Below the pieces are notes generated by a model that saw nothing but the letters and a program-made list of their open reading frames with translations, was not told the DNA's origin and ran no database searches. From positions 186,001 through 250,000 of the forward strand of contig CAWJHV010000026.1 of NCBI GenBank assembly GCA_963842795.1: 64,000 nt of DNA, written 5' to 3'. This DNA is from WHSW01 sp963842795 (lineage in GTDB: Bacteria; Actinomycetota; Thermoleophilia; Solirubrobacterales; 70-9). How positions within the stretch are numbered: position 1 is the stretch's first letter; each line of letters begins with the position of its first letter. Shown piece after piece: positions 33,562 to 42,002 of this stretch. The translations under genes were made by a program, and so were the position numbers.

Positions 33562-35001
33562 ATGCCCGACGAAGCTCCCGACCAGCGCGAGGTGCTCGGC
33601 CGCAGCCCGATCTTCACCCGCGAGGTCATCAACGACATCCACATGAAGGCCGAGCTCGGCCGATACCGGATGCGCGGCTTCTCGATGTTCAAGAAGCTCC
33701 CCGGCTGGGACGACCTGATCTTCCTTCCGGGCACGCTGACGCGGTTCGTGATCGAGGGCTACCGCGAGCGCTGCGACACGAGTACGGTGCTCGGCGCCCG
33801 CTTTGCGAAGAAGCCGCTCGAGCTCGACATCCCCGTCTACATCACCGGGATGAGCTTCGGCGCGCTCTCGCTGGAGGCGAAGATGGCGCTCGCCAAGGGC
33901 GCCTCGATGGCGGGCACGGCGACCTGCTCGGGGGAGGGCGGGATGATCCCGCCCGAGCGCGACCTCTCGACCAAGTGGTACTACCAGGTGATCCAGAGCC
34001 GCTACGGCTTCAACCCGCACCACCTGATGCTGGCCGACGGGATCGAGTTCTTCATCGGCCAGGGCTGCAAGGTCGGCCTCGGCGGGCACCTGATGGGCCA
34101 GAAGGTCACCGAGCAGGTCGCCGAGATGCGCTCGCTTCCGGCCGGCATCGATCAGCGCTCGCCGGCCCGCCACCCCGACTGGCTCGGCCCCGACGACCTC
34201 TCGCTGAAGGTGCAGGAGACGCGCGAGGCGACCAACTACGAGGTTCCGATCCAGCTCAAGCTCGGGGCGGCGCGGGTCTACGACGACGTCCGCATGGCGG
34301 CCAAGTGCGGCCCGGACATCATCTACCTCGACGGCGCCGAGGGCGGCACGGGCGCCGGCCCGCACATCGCCGCCGAGGAAACCGGCATCCCGCTGCTGGC
34401 GGCGATCCCCGAGGCTCGCCGGGCGCTCGAGGACGTCGGGCTCGCCGACGACGTCGACCTCGTGGTCGCCGGCGGGATCCGCAACGGCGGCGACATCGCC
34501 AAGTGCCTGGCGCTCGGCGCCGACGCGATCGCGATCGGCCACTCGGCGCTGATGGCGCTCAACTGCAACAAGGAGATCCCCGGGGTCACCGACTACGAGG
34601 GCACGGTCGGGGTCCCGGCGGGCCAGTGCTACCACTGCCACACCGGTCGCTGCCCGGTCGGGATCACTACGCAGGACCCGGAGCTGCGCAAGCGCCTGCA
34701 CGTCGAGGAGGCCGCTCAGCGCGTGTTCAACTTCCTCCACACGCTGACGCTCGAGGTGCAGATGCTCGCTCGCGCCTGCGGCAAGACCAGCGTCCACAGC
34801 CTCGAGCCCGAGGACCTTGCGGCGCTGACGCTCGAGGCGTCGGCGATGGCGAAGGTCCCGCTCGCCGGCACCGACTACATCCCGGGGGTGACCGAGGAGC
34901 GCGCCCTGGGCGAGATCCGCAGCCTGCTCGACCAGTACCTCGAGAACCCGGTCGACTACCTGCCGGCGCCCGCTGCGACGGCGGCGGAGGAATCAGAGTG
35001 A
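33562..35001 (+). CDS. FMN-binding glutamate synthase-like protein, GltB2/MgsC-like, copy 1
   Basis: 479 residues from ATG 33562 with GGGGAGGAACG as ribosome site. FMN barrel of glutamate synthase: TGMSFGALSLEAKMALAKGA, GEGGMIPPERD, IYLDGAEGGTGAGPHIAAEE, VAGGIRNGGDIAKCLALGAD. The Fe-S cysteines CYHCHTGRCPVGI are intact. With the two preceding proteins it makes a complete MgsABC-like enzyme, which in methylotrophs forms N-methylglutamate from glutamate and methylamine. Its TGA stop is also the first codon of junction repeat A. Confidence 0.9.
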   Translation: MPDEAPDQREVLGRSPIFTREVINDIHMKAELGRYRMRGFSMFKKLPGWDDLIFLPGTLTRFVIEGYRERCDTSTVLGARFAKKPLELDIPVYITGMSFGALSLEAKMALAKGASMAGTATCSGEGGMIPPERDLSTKWYYQVIQSRYGFNPHHLMLADGIEFFIGQGCKVGLGGHLMGQKVTEQVAEMRSLPAGIDQRSPARHPDWLGPDDLSLKVQETREATNYEVPIQLKLGAARVYDDVRMAAKCGPDIIYLDGAEGGTGAGPHIAAEETGIPLLAAIPEARRALEDVGLADDVDLVVAGGIRNGGDIAKCLALGADAIAIGHSALMALNCNKEIPGVTDYEGTVGVPAGQCYHCHTGRCPVGITTQDPELRKRLHVEEAAQRVFNFLHTLTLEVQMLARACGKTSVHSLEPEDLAALTLEASAMAKVPLAGTDYIPGVTEERALGEIRSLLDQYLENPVDYLPAPAATAAEESE

Positions 35002-35047
35002 CGCGGAGCGAAGCGAAGCGAGCCGCGCCGCCGTTGAGGCGCCTGAT
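34999..35047 (+). repeat. Junction repeat, copy A
   Basis: 49-bp copy starting at the TGA stop of the FMN subunit (TGACGCGGAGCGAAGCG) and ending GCGCCGCCGTTGAGGCGCCT-GAT directly before the GTG start of the next gene. A 17-codon mini-frame (GTG 34998 to TGA 35051, VTRSEAKRAAPPLRRLM) spans it and overlaps both neighbours. In the frame of the next gene it reads DAERSEASRAAVEAPD. Other copies at 61755, 62455 and (diverged) 42731. Confidence 0.8.
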
Positions 35048-35491
35048 GTGAGCGCGTCCGATCGCACAACCGAGCCCGAGAAGGTGGTCTCGATCGACGC
35101 CGAGTACCTCTCGGGCGAGCGCCTCCCGTACCAGGAGGACATCTCGCTGGTCGAGGACATCGACCTCGAGGCGGCGACGCCGGGTAAGGACCTGAACTGG
35201 CTCGAGGACGTCGAGCTGCTGGTCGAGGAAGGCACGCCCGCGGTCTTCGACCGCTACTCGAACTCGTTCCTGCGCATCTACTTCCCGATCCCCGAGGGCC
35301 GCGAGAACGAGATCGCCCGCAAGGTTCTGATCGCCCACCTCACCTCGGGCAACTCCTACGGGATCCGGCTCAAGCACGCCCACGCCAAGTTCGCCCAGCC
35401 CGAGCTCGGGCCGTGGGTCGAGGGCTCGGAAACCGTCGGCGACAAGTGGCAGCCCTCGGTGCTCGAGGGCTGGGAGCCGCCGGAGCACTGA
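35048..35491 (+). CDS. Unknown 147-residue acidic protein of the ligase operon
   Basis: GTG 35048 starts right after junction repeat A, whose GTTGAGGCG can act as ribosome site. Acidic N-terminal half (ISLVEDIDLEAATPGKDLNW) then a compact part (VFDRYSNSFLRIYFPIPEGR, KVLIAHLTSGNSYGIRLKHA, KFAQPELGPWVEG). No family recognised and no membrane segment. Its place between MgsC-like and two FAD oxidoreductases suggests a subunit or small-molecule binding partner of that pathway. Confidence 0.65.
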   Translation: MSASDRTTEPEKVVSIDAEYLSGERLPYQEDISLVEDIDLEAATPGKDLNWLEDVELLVEEGTPAVFDRYSNSFLRIYFPIPEGRENEIARKVLIAHLTSGNSYGIRLKHAHAKFAQPELGPWVEGSETVGDKWQPSVLEGWEPPEH

Positions 35492-35523
35492 GTGCTCACC
35501 GCCGCCGGGGAGCACTGACGCCC

Positions 35524-36813
35524 TTGACCGGAGTGCCCGGCTCAGCGCGCCACCTCGTGATCGGCGCGGGCGTCCACGGGCTCTCGACCGCGTGGCACCT
35601 GGCCCGTAGGGGCGAGGAGGTCGTGGTCGTCGACAAGGTCGGCGTCGGGGCCGGCGCCTCCGGGATCGCCTGCGGCGTGATCCGCAACAACTACTACCAG
35701 CCCGCGATGCAGGAGCTGATGGCCGCCTGCGTCGAGGTGTGGGAATCCGAGGCCGAGGCCCTTCATTACCACCCCTCCGGCTACATCGCGCTCGGGCCGC
35801 CGGCGCAGGAGGCCGAGCTCGCCGAGGTGTTCGAGCGCCAGAGCCGGATCGGTTATCCGTCGGAGCTGCACACCGGTGAGGAGGCGGTGCGCTCGCACAT
35901 GCGCGAGTTGTTCGGCGACTGGCGCGCGGAGGGGCTGACCGTCTGCCTGCACGAGCGCGCCGGCGGCTTCGCCTTCAACCGCGAGTCGATGAACGGGCTC
36001 GCCGGCCTGGCACGGGCCGCGGGGGCGCGGATCGTCGAGGGAGTCGAGGCGACCGGGTTCGAGCTCGACAACTCCGGCGCCGTGACCCGAGTGCTCACCG
36101 ACGCCGGCGCGATCGAGGTCGACCAGGTGGTGGTCGCCGCCGGCCCCTGGATCTCGCGCGTCTGGGCGCTGCTCGGGCTCCCGGATCGCCTCGACGTCAA
36201 GCGCGCGGACGGCAGCGTCGACCGCGACCTGCCGATGTGGACCTACTGGTACCTGCAGGAGGGTGAGGTCGAGCTCCCGCCGGCGACGCTGAGCACCGAC
36301 GACGGCCGCGAGTCGCCGGTGCTGCACGTCGACTCCGACAGCCCGCTGCGCGACGACGCCGGCGAGCTGGTCAGCGACGGGCCGTGGGGGATCTACGTCA
36401 AGCCCGACCGCGAGACGGTCCAGGGCGGCGCCGAGCCGCTCACCGTGGGCAGCGGGCTCGAGCTCGACCCCTATCCCCGGGGGACGGTCGCCGACGGCTT
36501 CCCCGATCGCTGGTGCGCGGCGCTCGCGCACTGCATGGCGCGGTTCGAGGGCTGTCGCTCGAGGTACGTCCAGGTGCGGTCGGGGGGCGCCGGCGCGTTC
36601 ACCGCCGACAACTTCCCGATCTTCGACCGCATGCGGCCGAACGTCTACGTCGCCGCCGACTCCAACCACGGCTACAAGATGATCGCCGTCGGCCGCGAGA
36701 TCGCCCGCGAGCTCGGCGGGGAGCACTCGTCGCTCCTGCAACCGTTCCGCTACGAGCGCTTCGCGACCGGCGAGCTGCACCCGGTCTCCCACAGTCCGTA
36801 TCCGTGGAGCTGA
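35524..36813 (+). CDS. FAD-dependent amine oxidase-like protein 1 (DAO/sarcosine oxidase family)
   Basis: About 429 residues from TTG 35524 (GTG 35533 is an alternative). Rossmann FAD motif HLVIGAGVHGLSTAWHLARR, the SGIACGVIRNNYY segment near the flavin, and a DAO-type end (ADNFPIFDRMRPNVYVAADS, NHGYKMIAVGREIA). The family oxidises N-methyl or amino groups of glycine derivatives, such as sarcosine or dimethylglycine. It lacks a folate domain. Overlaps a paralogue by 10 bp; the pair may form a heterodimer or act on successive substrates. Confidence 0.8.
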   Translation: MTGVPGSARHLVIGAGVHGLSTAWHLARRGEEVVVVDKVGVGAGASGIACGVIRNNYYQPAMQELMAACVEVWESEAEALHYHPSGYIALGPPAQEAELAEVFERQSRIGYPSELHTGEEAVRSHMRELFGDWRAEGLTVCLHERAGGFAFNRESMNGLAGLARAAGARIVEGVEATGFELDNSGAVTRVLTDAGAIEVDQVVVAAGPWISRVWALLGLPDRLDVKRADGSVDRDLPMWTYWYLQEGEVELPPATLSTDDGRESPVLHVDSDSPLRDDAGELVSDGPWGIYVKPDRETVQGGAEPLTVGSGLELDPYPRGTVADGFPDRWCAALAHCMARFEGCRSRYVQVRSGGAGAFTADNFPIFDRMRPNVYVAADSNHGYKMIAVGREIARELGGEHSSLLQPFRYERFATGELHPVSHSPYPWS

Positions 36814-38102
36814 GCGCCAGAGCCGCGAGCCACGTCGTCGTCGGCGGCGGCGTGCTCGGCCTGACGGCCGCCTGGCGGCTCGCCGAGCGCGGCGCCGACG
36901 TCCTCGTACTCGAGAAGGACCGCGTCGGCTCCGGCGCCTCCGGCGCCGCCGGCGGGATCGTGCGGAACTTCTACCGCTCGCCCGCGATCACCGACGTCGT
37001 CCGGGATTCGGTGGAGATCTTCGAGGCCGAGCCCGAGGAGTTCGGCTTCCACCAGGTCGGCTACCTGGCCGCGGTCCCGCGGGCGCAGGTCGACGACCTG
37101 GTCGCGATCCGCGACCACCACGAGCGGGCCGGGTACGAGTCCGAGCTCATCGTGGGCGGCGAGCCCTGTCGCGAGTACCTCGCCTGGACCTGGCCCGACT
37201 GGGAGGCGGAGGTCGAGGCCGTCCTACACGAGCGCCGCGGCGGCTGGGCCGACGCGATGCGAACCGTGCGCCACCTCGCCGCCCGCGCCCGGGCGGCCGG
37301 GGCGAGGATCGAGGAGGGGGTGGAGGTGACCGGGTTCGAGCTCGGCCCGGACGGGGTCGAGGCGGTGCTCACGACGCGCGGCCCGGTGCGCTGCGAGGTC
37401 ACGGTGCTCGCCCCGGGGCCGTGGGTGGGCCGGATGTGGGAGATGCTCGAGCAGCGCGCGGAGGTCGAGATCGCGCTCGACGGCGGCGTCGAGCGCCGGC
37501 CGCTGGTCGCCTACCTGAAGGCACAGGAGGGCGAGTTCCAGCTCACCGGCGAGGCAGCCGGCGCCGCCGGGCGGACGGGCCACGAGCCGCCCGTCGTCCA
37601 CCTCGACCAGTCCGGGCCATTGCGCTCCGACCGCGACGGCGCCGAGCTCGCGCCAGGGCCGTGGGGGATCTACTTCCGCATCGGGCGCGAGGGGACCGAG
37701 GTCACGGGGGGCGGCCTGCCGGTGTTGCTGTCCGACCCCGACCTGGACCCGTACGGCCCCGACAACCCGATCCACGCCGCCGAGCCCGGTTTCGCCGAGT
37801 TCTTCACCTCGGGCCTGGCGGCGGCGATCGGACGCTTCCGCGGCCGATCGGCCGACTGGCGCGCGACCCCGGGCGGCGGGATCCTCTCTCACACCCCCGA
37901 CAACTACCCGGTCTGCGACTGGGTGGCGCCGAACGCCTACGCGATCGTCGACTCCGGCCACAGCTTCAAGCTGCTCGCCCTCGGGCGGCTGGCGGCCGAC
38001 GACGTGCTCGGCGGCGAGCCCCGGCTCGAGCCCTTCCGGCTGGCTCGGTTTGCAAGCGGCGCGACCCACCTGGCCTCGCGGGGCCCCTATCCGTGGACGT
38101 AG
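36804..38102 (+). CDS. FAD-dependent amine oxidase-like protein 2, paralogue of protein 1
   Basis: 432 residues from GTG 36804, set inside the last codons of the upstream paralogue. FAD motif HVVVGGGVLGLTAAWRLAER, SGAAGGIVRNFYRSP, and the C-terminal HTPDNYPVCDW...VDSGHSFKLLALGRLAADDV. Both paralogues end SxPYPW(S/T) or GPYPWT. Length and domain layout match SoxB or DMGDH flavoprotein halves. Substrate unknown; context favours an N-methyl amino acid. Confidence 0.8.
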   Translation: MELSARAASHVVVGGGVLGLTAAWRLAERGADVLVLEKDRVGSGASGAAGGIVRNFYRSPAITDVVRDSVEIFEAEPEEFGFHQVGYLAAVPRAQVDDLVAIRDHHERAGYESELIVGGEPCREYLAWTWPDWEAEVEAVLHERRGGWADAMRTVRHLAARARAAGARIEEGVEVTGFELGPDGVEAVLTTRGPVRCEVTVLAPGPWVGRMWEMLEQRAEVEIALDGGVERRPLVAYLKAQEGEFQLTGEAAGAAGRTGHEPPVVHLDQSGPLRSDRDGAELAPGPWGIYFRIGREGTEVTGGGLPVLLSDPDLDPYGPDNPIHAAEPGFAEFFTSGLAAAIGRFRGRSADWRATPGGGILSHTPDNYPVCDWVAPNAYAIVDSGHSFKLLALGRLAADDVLGGEPRLEPFRLARFASGATHLASRGPYPWT

Positions 38103-38596
38103 CGCTGAGACGCGCTGTCCTGGTCGTGCTCCTCGCGAGCCTCGCGACCGCGCCCGCCCTCGATGCCTCGGCCGCGCCGGCGAAGCCGTGCACGGACGCG
38201 AAGCTGAAGCCGGCGGTGCAGCGCCTCCTGATCGCCCTCAACCACGGGATCGAGGCGCGCATCGGGCGAGCGCTCGGGTCGCGTTCGACGTTTCGCGTCT
38301 ACTCGCAGACGGAGCGCTACGGGCAAGGCGCTCGTGGCTTCTTCTCCAGCAAGGATCGCGGCGAGGTGATCGCGCACCTCGCGAAGCGGTTTTCGAAGGG
38401 CGACCGCTACCGCCTCGCGGATCTCCAAGCCAACGGATACGACCGCTCCCGCGACCTCTGCAACGTCGGCTTCGTGCTCAGGCGCCGGATCCACGGCGGC
38501 CCGTGGAGACCGTCCGTCGGCAAGGGCGCGCTCGATCGGCCCTCGGGGCGGATCGCCGTCTGGAACGTCGGCGGTCAGGCGCTGCCCGGCGCCTGA
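38093..38596 (+). CDS. Small secreted protein of unknown function
   Basis: 167 residues from GTG 38093, inside the end of the FAD gene just as that gene begins inside its own neighbour. Signal peptide RRAVLVVLLASLATAPALDA. The mature part is basic with two cysteines (KPCTDAKLKPAVQRLLIALN, SRDLCNVGFVLRRR) and a FRVYSQTERYGQGARGFFSS stretch. No family recognised. The link to the FAD genes may be positional only. Confidence 0.6.
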   Translation: MDVALRRAVLVVLLASLATAPALDASAAPAKPCTDAKLKPAVQRLLIALNHGIEARIGRALGSRSTFRVYSQTERYGQGARGFFSSKDRGEVIAHLAKRFSKGDRYRLADLQANGYDRSRDLCNVGFVLRRRIHGGPWRPSVGKGALDRPSGRIAVWNVGGQALPGA

Positions 38597-38659
38597 GACC
38601 ACGCCTGGCGAGCCGGCTTACCTCAATTCTCCGTTGGTGGGCGTTGGTACGTTGGTGTG

Positions 38660-39304
38660 ATGGCCGAGGTCCCGGATCGCCAGGAGCTCTTGACCGCTCT
38701 GACCACCGAGCACTTCACGCTCCAGGGCGCCCGCTCGCAGACCGCGAGCGAGAGCGCCTCCCGCGCCTCGCTCTACATCCTCGCGGTCTCCAGCGCCCTG
38801 GTCGCGCTGGGGTTCATCGGCCAGGCATCGCAGGTCGGCGACACCTTCGACGTCTTCGCCCTCACCGTGCTCCCGACGCTCTACGTCCTCGGCGTCTTCA
38901 CCTTCGTGCGGGTCGTCGAGTGCGGCGCAGAGGACTTCCGCTACGGCGTCGCAATCAACCGGATCCGCAACTACTACAAGCAGATCGCCGGCGACCAGGC
39001 GGAGCTCTTCCTGCTCTCCGGGCACGACGACGGACGAGGGGTGTTCGAGAACGCCGCGGTGCCGCCCGAGGGGCGCAAGCAGTTCTTCACCTTCGCGACG
39101 GTCGTCGCCGTGGTCAACAGCGTGGTCGGTGGCAGCGCGATCGCAATCGCGCTCGGTGCGATCGCCGGTGCCTCGCTTGGCGTCGCCGCGGGCGTGGGCG
39201 GCGTCGCGGCGCTCGTCTCCCTTGTTGCTCTGCTTCGTTACGCCGACCGGCTGCTCGAGGAGCGCGCCGCCCGCACCGAGTCGATCTTCCCTTCGCCGCG
39301 GTAG
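38660..39304 (+). CDS. Four-helix integral membrane protein, unknown
   Basis: 214 residues from ATG 38660 (GTG 38657 directly before it). Helices at about 36-56 (ASLYILAVSSALVALGFIG), 66-86, 140-162 and 165-190, the last two rich in Gly/Ala/Val; a cytosolic loop of about 50 residues (RNYYKQIAGDQAELFLLSGH) lies between helices 2 and 3. No family recognised. The region before it carries TTGGT-rich short repeats of unclear meaning. Overlaps the convergent DUF1772 gene by 67 bp. Confidence 0.6.
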   Translation: MAEVPDRQELLTALTTEHFTLQGARSQTASESASRASLYILAVSSALVALGFIGQASQVGDTFDVFALTVLPTLYVLGVFTFVRVVECGAEDFRYGVAINRIRNYYKQIAGDQAELFLLSGHDDGRGVFENAAVPPEGRKQFFTFATVVAVVNSVVGGSAIAIALGAIAGASLGVAAGVGGVAALVSLVALLRYADRLLEERAARTESIFPSPR

Positions 39305-39837
39305 CGTCCGCGCAAGACGAGCGCCCAGGCAAGGCAGCCGAAGGCCGCCGTGGATGCCACCGCCCGGACGATGTCCCACGCGACCCAGGGGGTCACGAAG
39401 TCGTCGCGCACAGCGGCCAGATTCTCGATGTGGGCGGGGTCACCCGCGTCCTTCAGCTCCTCGTTGAGCGGGAAGTGGATTCCGAAGGTGACGGCGACCG
39501 TCAACGTGTAGAGGGCGAGGCCGGCGACGATCCAGCCTCCGATCCTGGCCGGGCCGGAGCGACGCGCCTGAATGAGGGCGACCGCGGCGAGTGCCGGAGC
39601 ACCGAGGAGGATCAGGAAGAAGGCGGGATTCTCGATCTTGTCGATCATGTGTTGCATCGCATCGACGAGCGTGCGGTCGTCGGCCGCGGTCAGGGCCGGC
39701 ATGACGGCGATCTCGAAGGCGTAGAAGAGTCCCGCGTACAGGCCCATGGCGACCACGGCGGCGCCCAGCACGATGCCCGCATTGCGGTCGGCGTCCATCC
39801 GTTCTTTGTTTCCGTCGGCTGGAGAGCGCCGCTTCAT
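39238..39837 (-). CDS. DUF1772 (anthrone oxygenase-like) membrane protein
   Basis: 199 residues from ATG 39837, which overlaps the cupin stop as ATGA. Four helices with the family signature: LYAGLFYAFEIAVMPALTAA, IENPAFFLILLGAPALAA, FGIHFPLNEELK and VTPWVAWDIVRAVAS. DUF1772 includes fungal anthrone oxygenases and many bacterial proteins of unknown role. In an operon with a cupin protein and beside a divergent AraC regulator. Confidence 0.8.
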   Translation of the reverse strand: MKRRSPADGNKERMDADRNAGIVLGAAVVAMGLYAGLFYAFEIAVMPALTAADDRTLVDAMQHMIDKIENPAFFLILLGAPALAAVALIQARRSGPARIGGWIVAGLALYTLTVAVTFGIHFPLNEELKDAGDPAHIENLAAVRDDFVTPWVAWDIVRAVASTAAFGCLAWALVLRGRYRGEGKIDSVRAARSSSSRSA

Positions 39838-40397
39838 GCTCGGGCGTCCAGCGGCCGCGGCGTCGATCGCGGTCGATCGCGGTGCCTCGCGAGCCAGGCC
39901 AGCGGTGCGAGGACGATGCGCTGCAGCCAGCGGGGCGGGAACGCTCCTTGCACCTCGTCCTCGAACTCCTGGGTGAACAGGGCGAGGTCGAGGGGCCTCG
40001 GGATGCCGCCCAACATCGTCCGGCCCTGCTCGGCGAGGCCGACGGCGGTCTCGAACAGCTGCTCCATCTTCAGCGCCGGGCGCACCTCGACGCGGACGAG
40101 CGCGTCACCGTCGCCGGCGTTCGCGAAGTCGTGTTTCTGACCGGGGGGGACGACGACCACCTCGCCGGGCCCCGCGACGACCCGCTTGCGTCCCATCCTG
40201 AAGCGCATCGTGCCCTCGACGACCTCGAAGCGCTCCTCCTGGTTCGGGTGGATGTGCTGGCCACCCGGGACCCGTCGGTTCGCGGGCAGCTCGAGGTCGA
40301 TCGCCACCAGCTCGCCGCCCGTGTCCGCCGACGTCCGGCGGAACGTGATCCGCTCGCCGCTGGCCGGATTCTCGAGTGTCTGTCCTCTGTGTGCCAT
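39834..40397 (-). CDS. Cupin-domain protein
   Basis: 187 residues from ATG 40397 with GGAG six bases upstream. Cupin_2 barrel at about 30-105: GGQHIHPNQEERFEVVEGTM (metal ligands H, H, E) and PPGQKHDFANAGD (H). The C-terminal 70 residues are helical and hydrophobic (RWLQRIVLAPLAWLARH) and may touch the membrane beside its DUF1772 partner. Catalytic role unknown; could be a small oxygenase or binding protein. Confidence 0.8.
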   Translation of the reverse strand: MAHRGQTLENPASGERITFRRTSADTGGELVAIDLELPANRRVPGGQHIHPNQEERFEVVEGTMRFRMGRKRVVAGPGEVVVVPPGQKHDFANAGDGDALVRVEVRPALKMEQLFETAVGLAEQGRTMLGGIPRPLDLALFTQEFEDEVQGAFPPRWLQRIVLAPLAWLARHRDRPRSTPRPLDARA

Positions 40398-40489
40398 GGT
40401 CGCTCCGATCTGGTCGTGAAATGCAACACGTCCAGTCTTCCGCTCGGCTACAGGTCCGTCTATGGTCCAAACGAGCGAATACATGCTCG

Positions 40490-40511
40490 ATCGTCCACTC
40501 CGCTGGACGAT
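40490..40511. promoter_or_regulatory. Inverted repeat in the AraC-cupin divergent region
   Basis: ATCGTCCA (40490-40497) and TGGACGAT (40504-40511) form a perfect inverted repeat around CTCCGC, 29 bp before the AraC start. It lies in the 142-bp gap with the divergent cupin operon, so it is a candidate operator for autoregulation or cupin control. Confidence 0.45.
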
Positions 40512-40539
40512 TCGGATCAGAACGTGCATACTTCGCGTC

Positions 40540-41523
40540 ATGGAAGCCCCCGACCCCTTCCCGCCGGCGGATCCCCTCGGCGAGGCACTGCACTTCCTGC
40601 GGATGAACGGTGCCTACTACTGCCGCTCCGAGCTCACCGCACCATGGGGACTCACGCTGCCGCCGATGCCGGGATACCTCTGGTTCCACGTGGTCACCTC
40701 GGGCCGGCTCTGGCTCGAGACCGGGGAGGAGGAGCGGGGATGGATTCAGCTCGGAGACCTCGCGCTCGTGCCGCACGGGGAGGGTCACGTCCTGCGCAGC
40801 GAACCGGGTGCTCCCGCGCCGGGGATTCTCGACCTCGAGCGTGAGGCCGTCAGCGATCGCTACGAGATCCTTCGCCACGGCGAGGGTGGCGCGCCCGCCA
40901 GCCTCATCTGCGGGGCCGTGCGCTTCGAGCACCCCGCCGCCGGCAACCTCATCGACATCCTGCCGTCGACGATCCACATCGAGGCGTCCAGCTCGCCCAG
41001 GCTGGAGTGGATGCAGAGCGTGCTGCGGCTGATGGCCTCCGAGGCCGGCGAGCTCCGGCCCGGCGGTGAGGCCGTGATCACGCGCCTCGGGGACATCCTC
41101 GTGATCCAGGCGATCCGGGCCTGGATCGAGAGCGATCCGGCCGCGCAGAAAGGCTGGCTGGGAGCGCTCCAGGACCCCCAGATCGGGCGCGCCATCTCGA
41201 GCATTCATCGCGATCCCGCTCGGAGATGGACCGTCGCGTCACTGGCCCACGAGCTGGCGATGTCGCGCTCGGCGTTCGCCGCCCGCTTCACCGAGCTCGT
41301 CGGCGAGCCGGTGATGAGCTACGTCGCCCGCTGGCGCATGCAGGTCGCGGTAGCCGCGCTGAAGGACGAGGGCGCCACGGTCGGCCAGCTCGCCGACCGG
41401 CTCGGCTACCGGTCCGAGGCCGCGTTCAGCCGCGCCTTCAAGCGCGTCACGGGCGTCTCGCCGGGAGCTTTGAGGAGAAGCGCCGGCGAGCAGGACCGAT
41501 CGCTGGTCGCCGCCGCGGGCTGA
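40540..41523 (+). CDS. AraC-family transcriptional regulator with cupin-type N-domain
   Basis: 327 residues; ATG 40540 starts at the cupin_6-like domain (LHFLRMNGAYYCRSELTAPW). Two C-terminal helix-turn-helix motifs: WTVASLAHELAMSRSAFAAR and ATVGQLADRLGYRSEAAFSR, then FKRVTGVSPG. Members of this AraC subgroup sense small molecules through the N-domain. The divergent cupin-DUF1772 operon is the likely target. Confidence 0.9.
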   Translation: MEAPDPFPPADPLGEALHFLRMNGAYYCRSELTAPWGLTLPPMPGYLWFHVVTSGRLWLETGEEERGWIQLGDLALVPHGEGHVLRSEPGAPAPGILDLEREAVSDRYEILRHGEGGAPASLICGAVRFEHPAAGNLIDILPSTIHIEASSSPRLEWMQSVLRLMASEAGELRPGGEAVITRLGDILVIQAIRAWIESDPAAQKGWLGALQDPQIGRAISSIHRDPARRWTVASLAHELAMSRSAFAARFTELVGEPVMSYVARWRMQVAVAALKDEGATVGQLADRLGYRSEAAFSRAFKRVTGVSPGALRRSAGEQDRSLVAAAG

Positions 41524-41568
41524 GGCCGGAGGGTGGACTCGGCGGATCAGGCCTCGAGCGGCGAGCGC

Positions 41569-41955
41569 CTAGGCCGGCCCCGCAACGCCGATCAGGTGAC
41601 CCTCGGGGTCGGTGAAGTGGCCGATCGCCAGATCAGCCCCCTCGTTGACTTCAGGGCCCATCCGGCGCTTCCCACCGAGGCTTTCGGCCTGTTGGAGCGC
41701 GGCTTCGACGTCGGGAACGCCGACGTAGAAGATCGCATGGCCTTCGTACCCGGCCCCTCCGCCAACACCGCCCGGAATCCCGGTCCCGTCGCTGGTCGTG
41801 TTGCGGTCCACGAAGCCGTAGTTACCCGGCTCGGAAATCACCGGCGCAACGGGAGCGCTCGTGTCGAACTCCCATCCGAAGAGGCCGCCGTAGAAGCCAC
41901 GCAGCTTGTCGGGATCCTCCCCGGTGACCTCGAAATGCACCACTGGATTGCCCAT
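41569..41955 (-). CDS. VOC (glyoxalase/bleomycin-resistance) family protein
   Basis: 128 residues from ATG 41955, preceded by AAAGGAC. Beta-alpha-beta repeats: MGNPVVHFEVTGEDPDKLRG, FYGGLFGWEFD, YVGVPDVEAALQQAESLGG, HFTDPEGHLIGVAGPA. Metal-binding residues H7 and the final His/Glu positions fit the VOC pattern, but the exact reaction is unknown. Single gene between the AraC gene and the sulfotransferase-like gene. Confidence 0.85.
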   Translation of the reverse strand: MGNPVVHFEVTGEDPDKLRGFYGGLFGWEFDTSAPVAPVISEPGNYGFVDRNTTSDGTGIPGGVGGGAGYEGHAIFYVGVPDVEAALQQAESLGGKRRMGPEVNEGADLAIGHFTDPEGHLIGVAGPA

Positions 41956-42002
41956 CGCCCGTCCTTTCCGCGCTGCCGATCGTCGCCGCGATCGTAGCCC
42001 GC

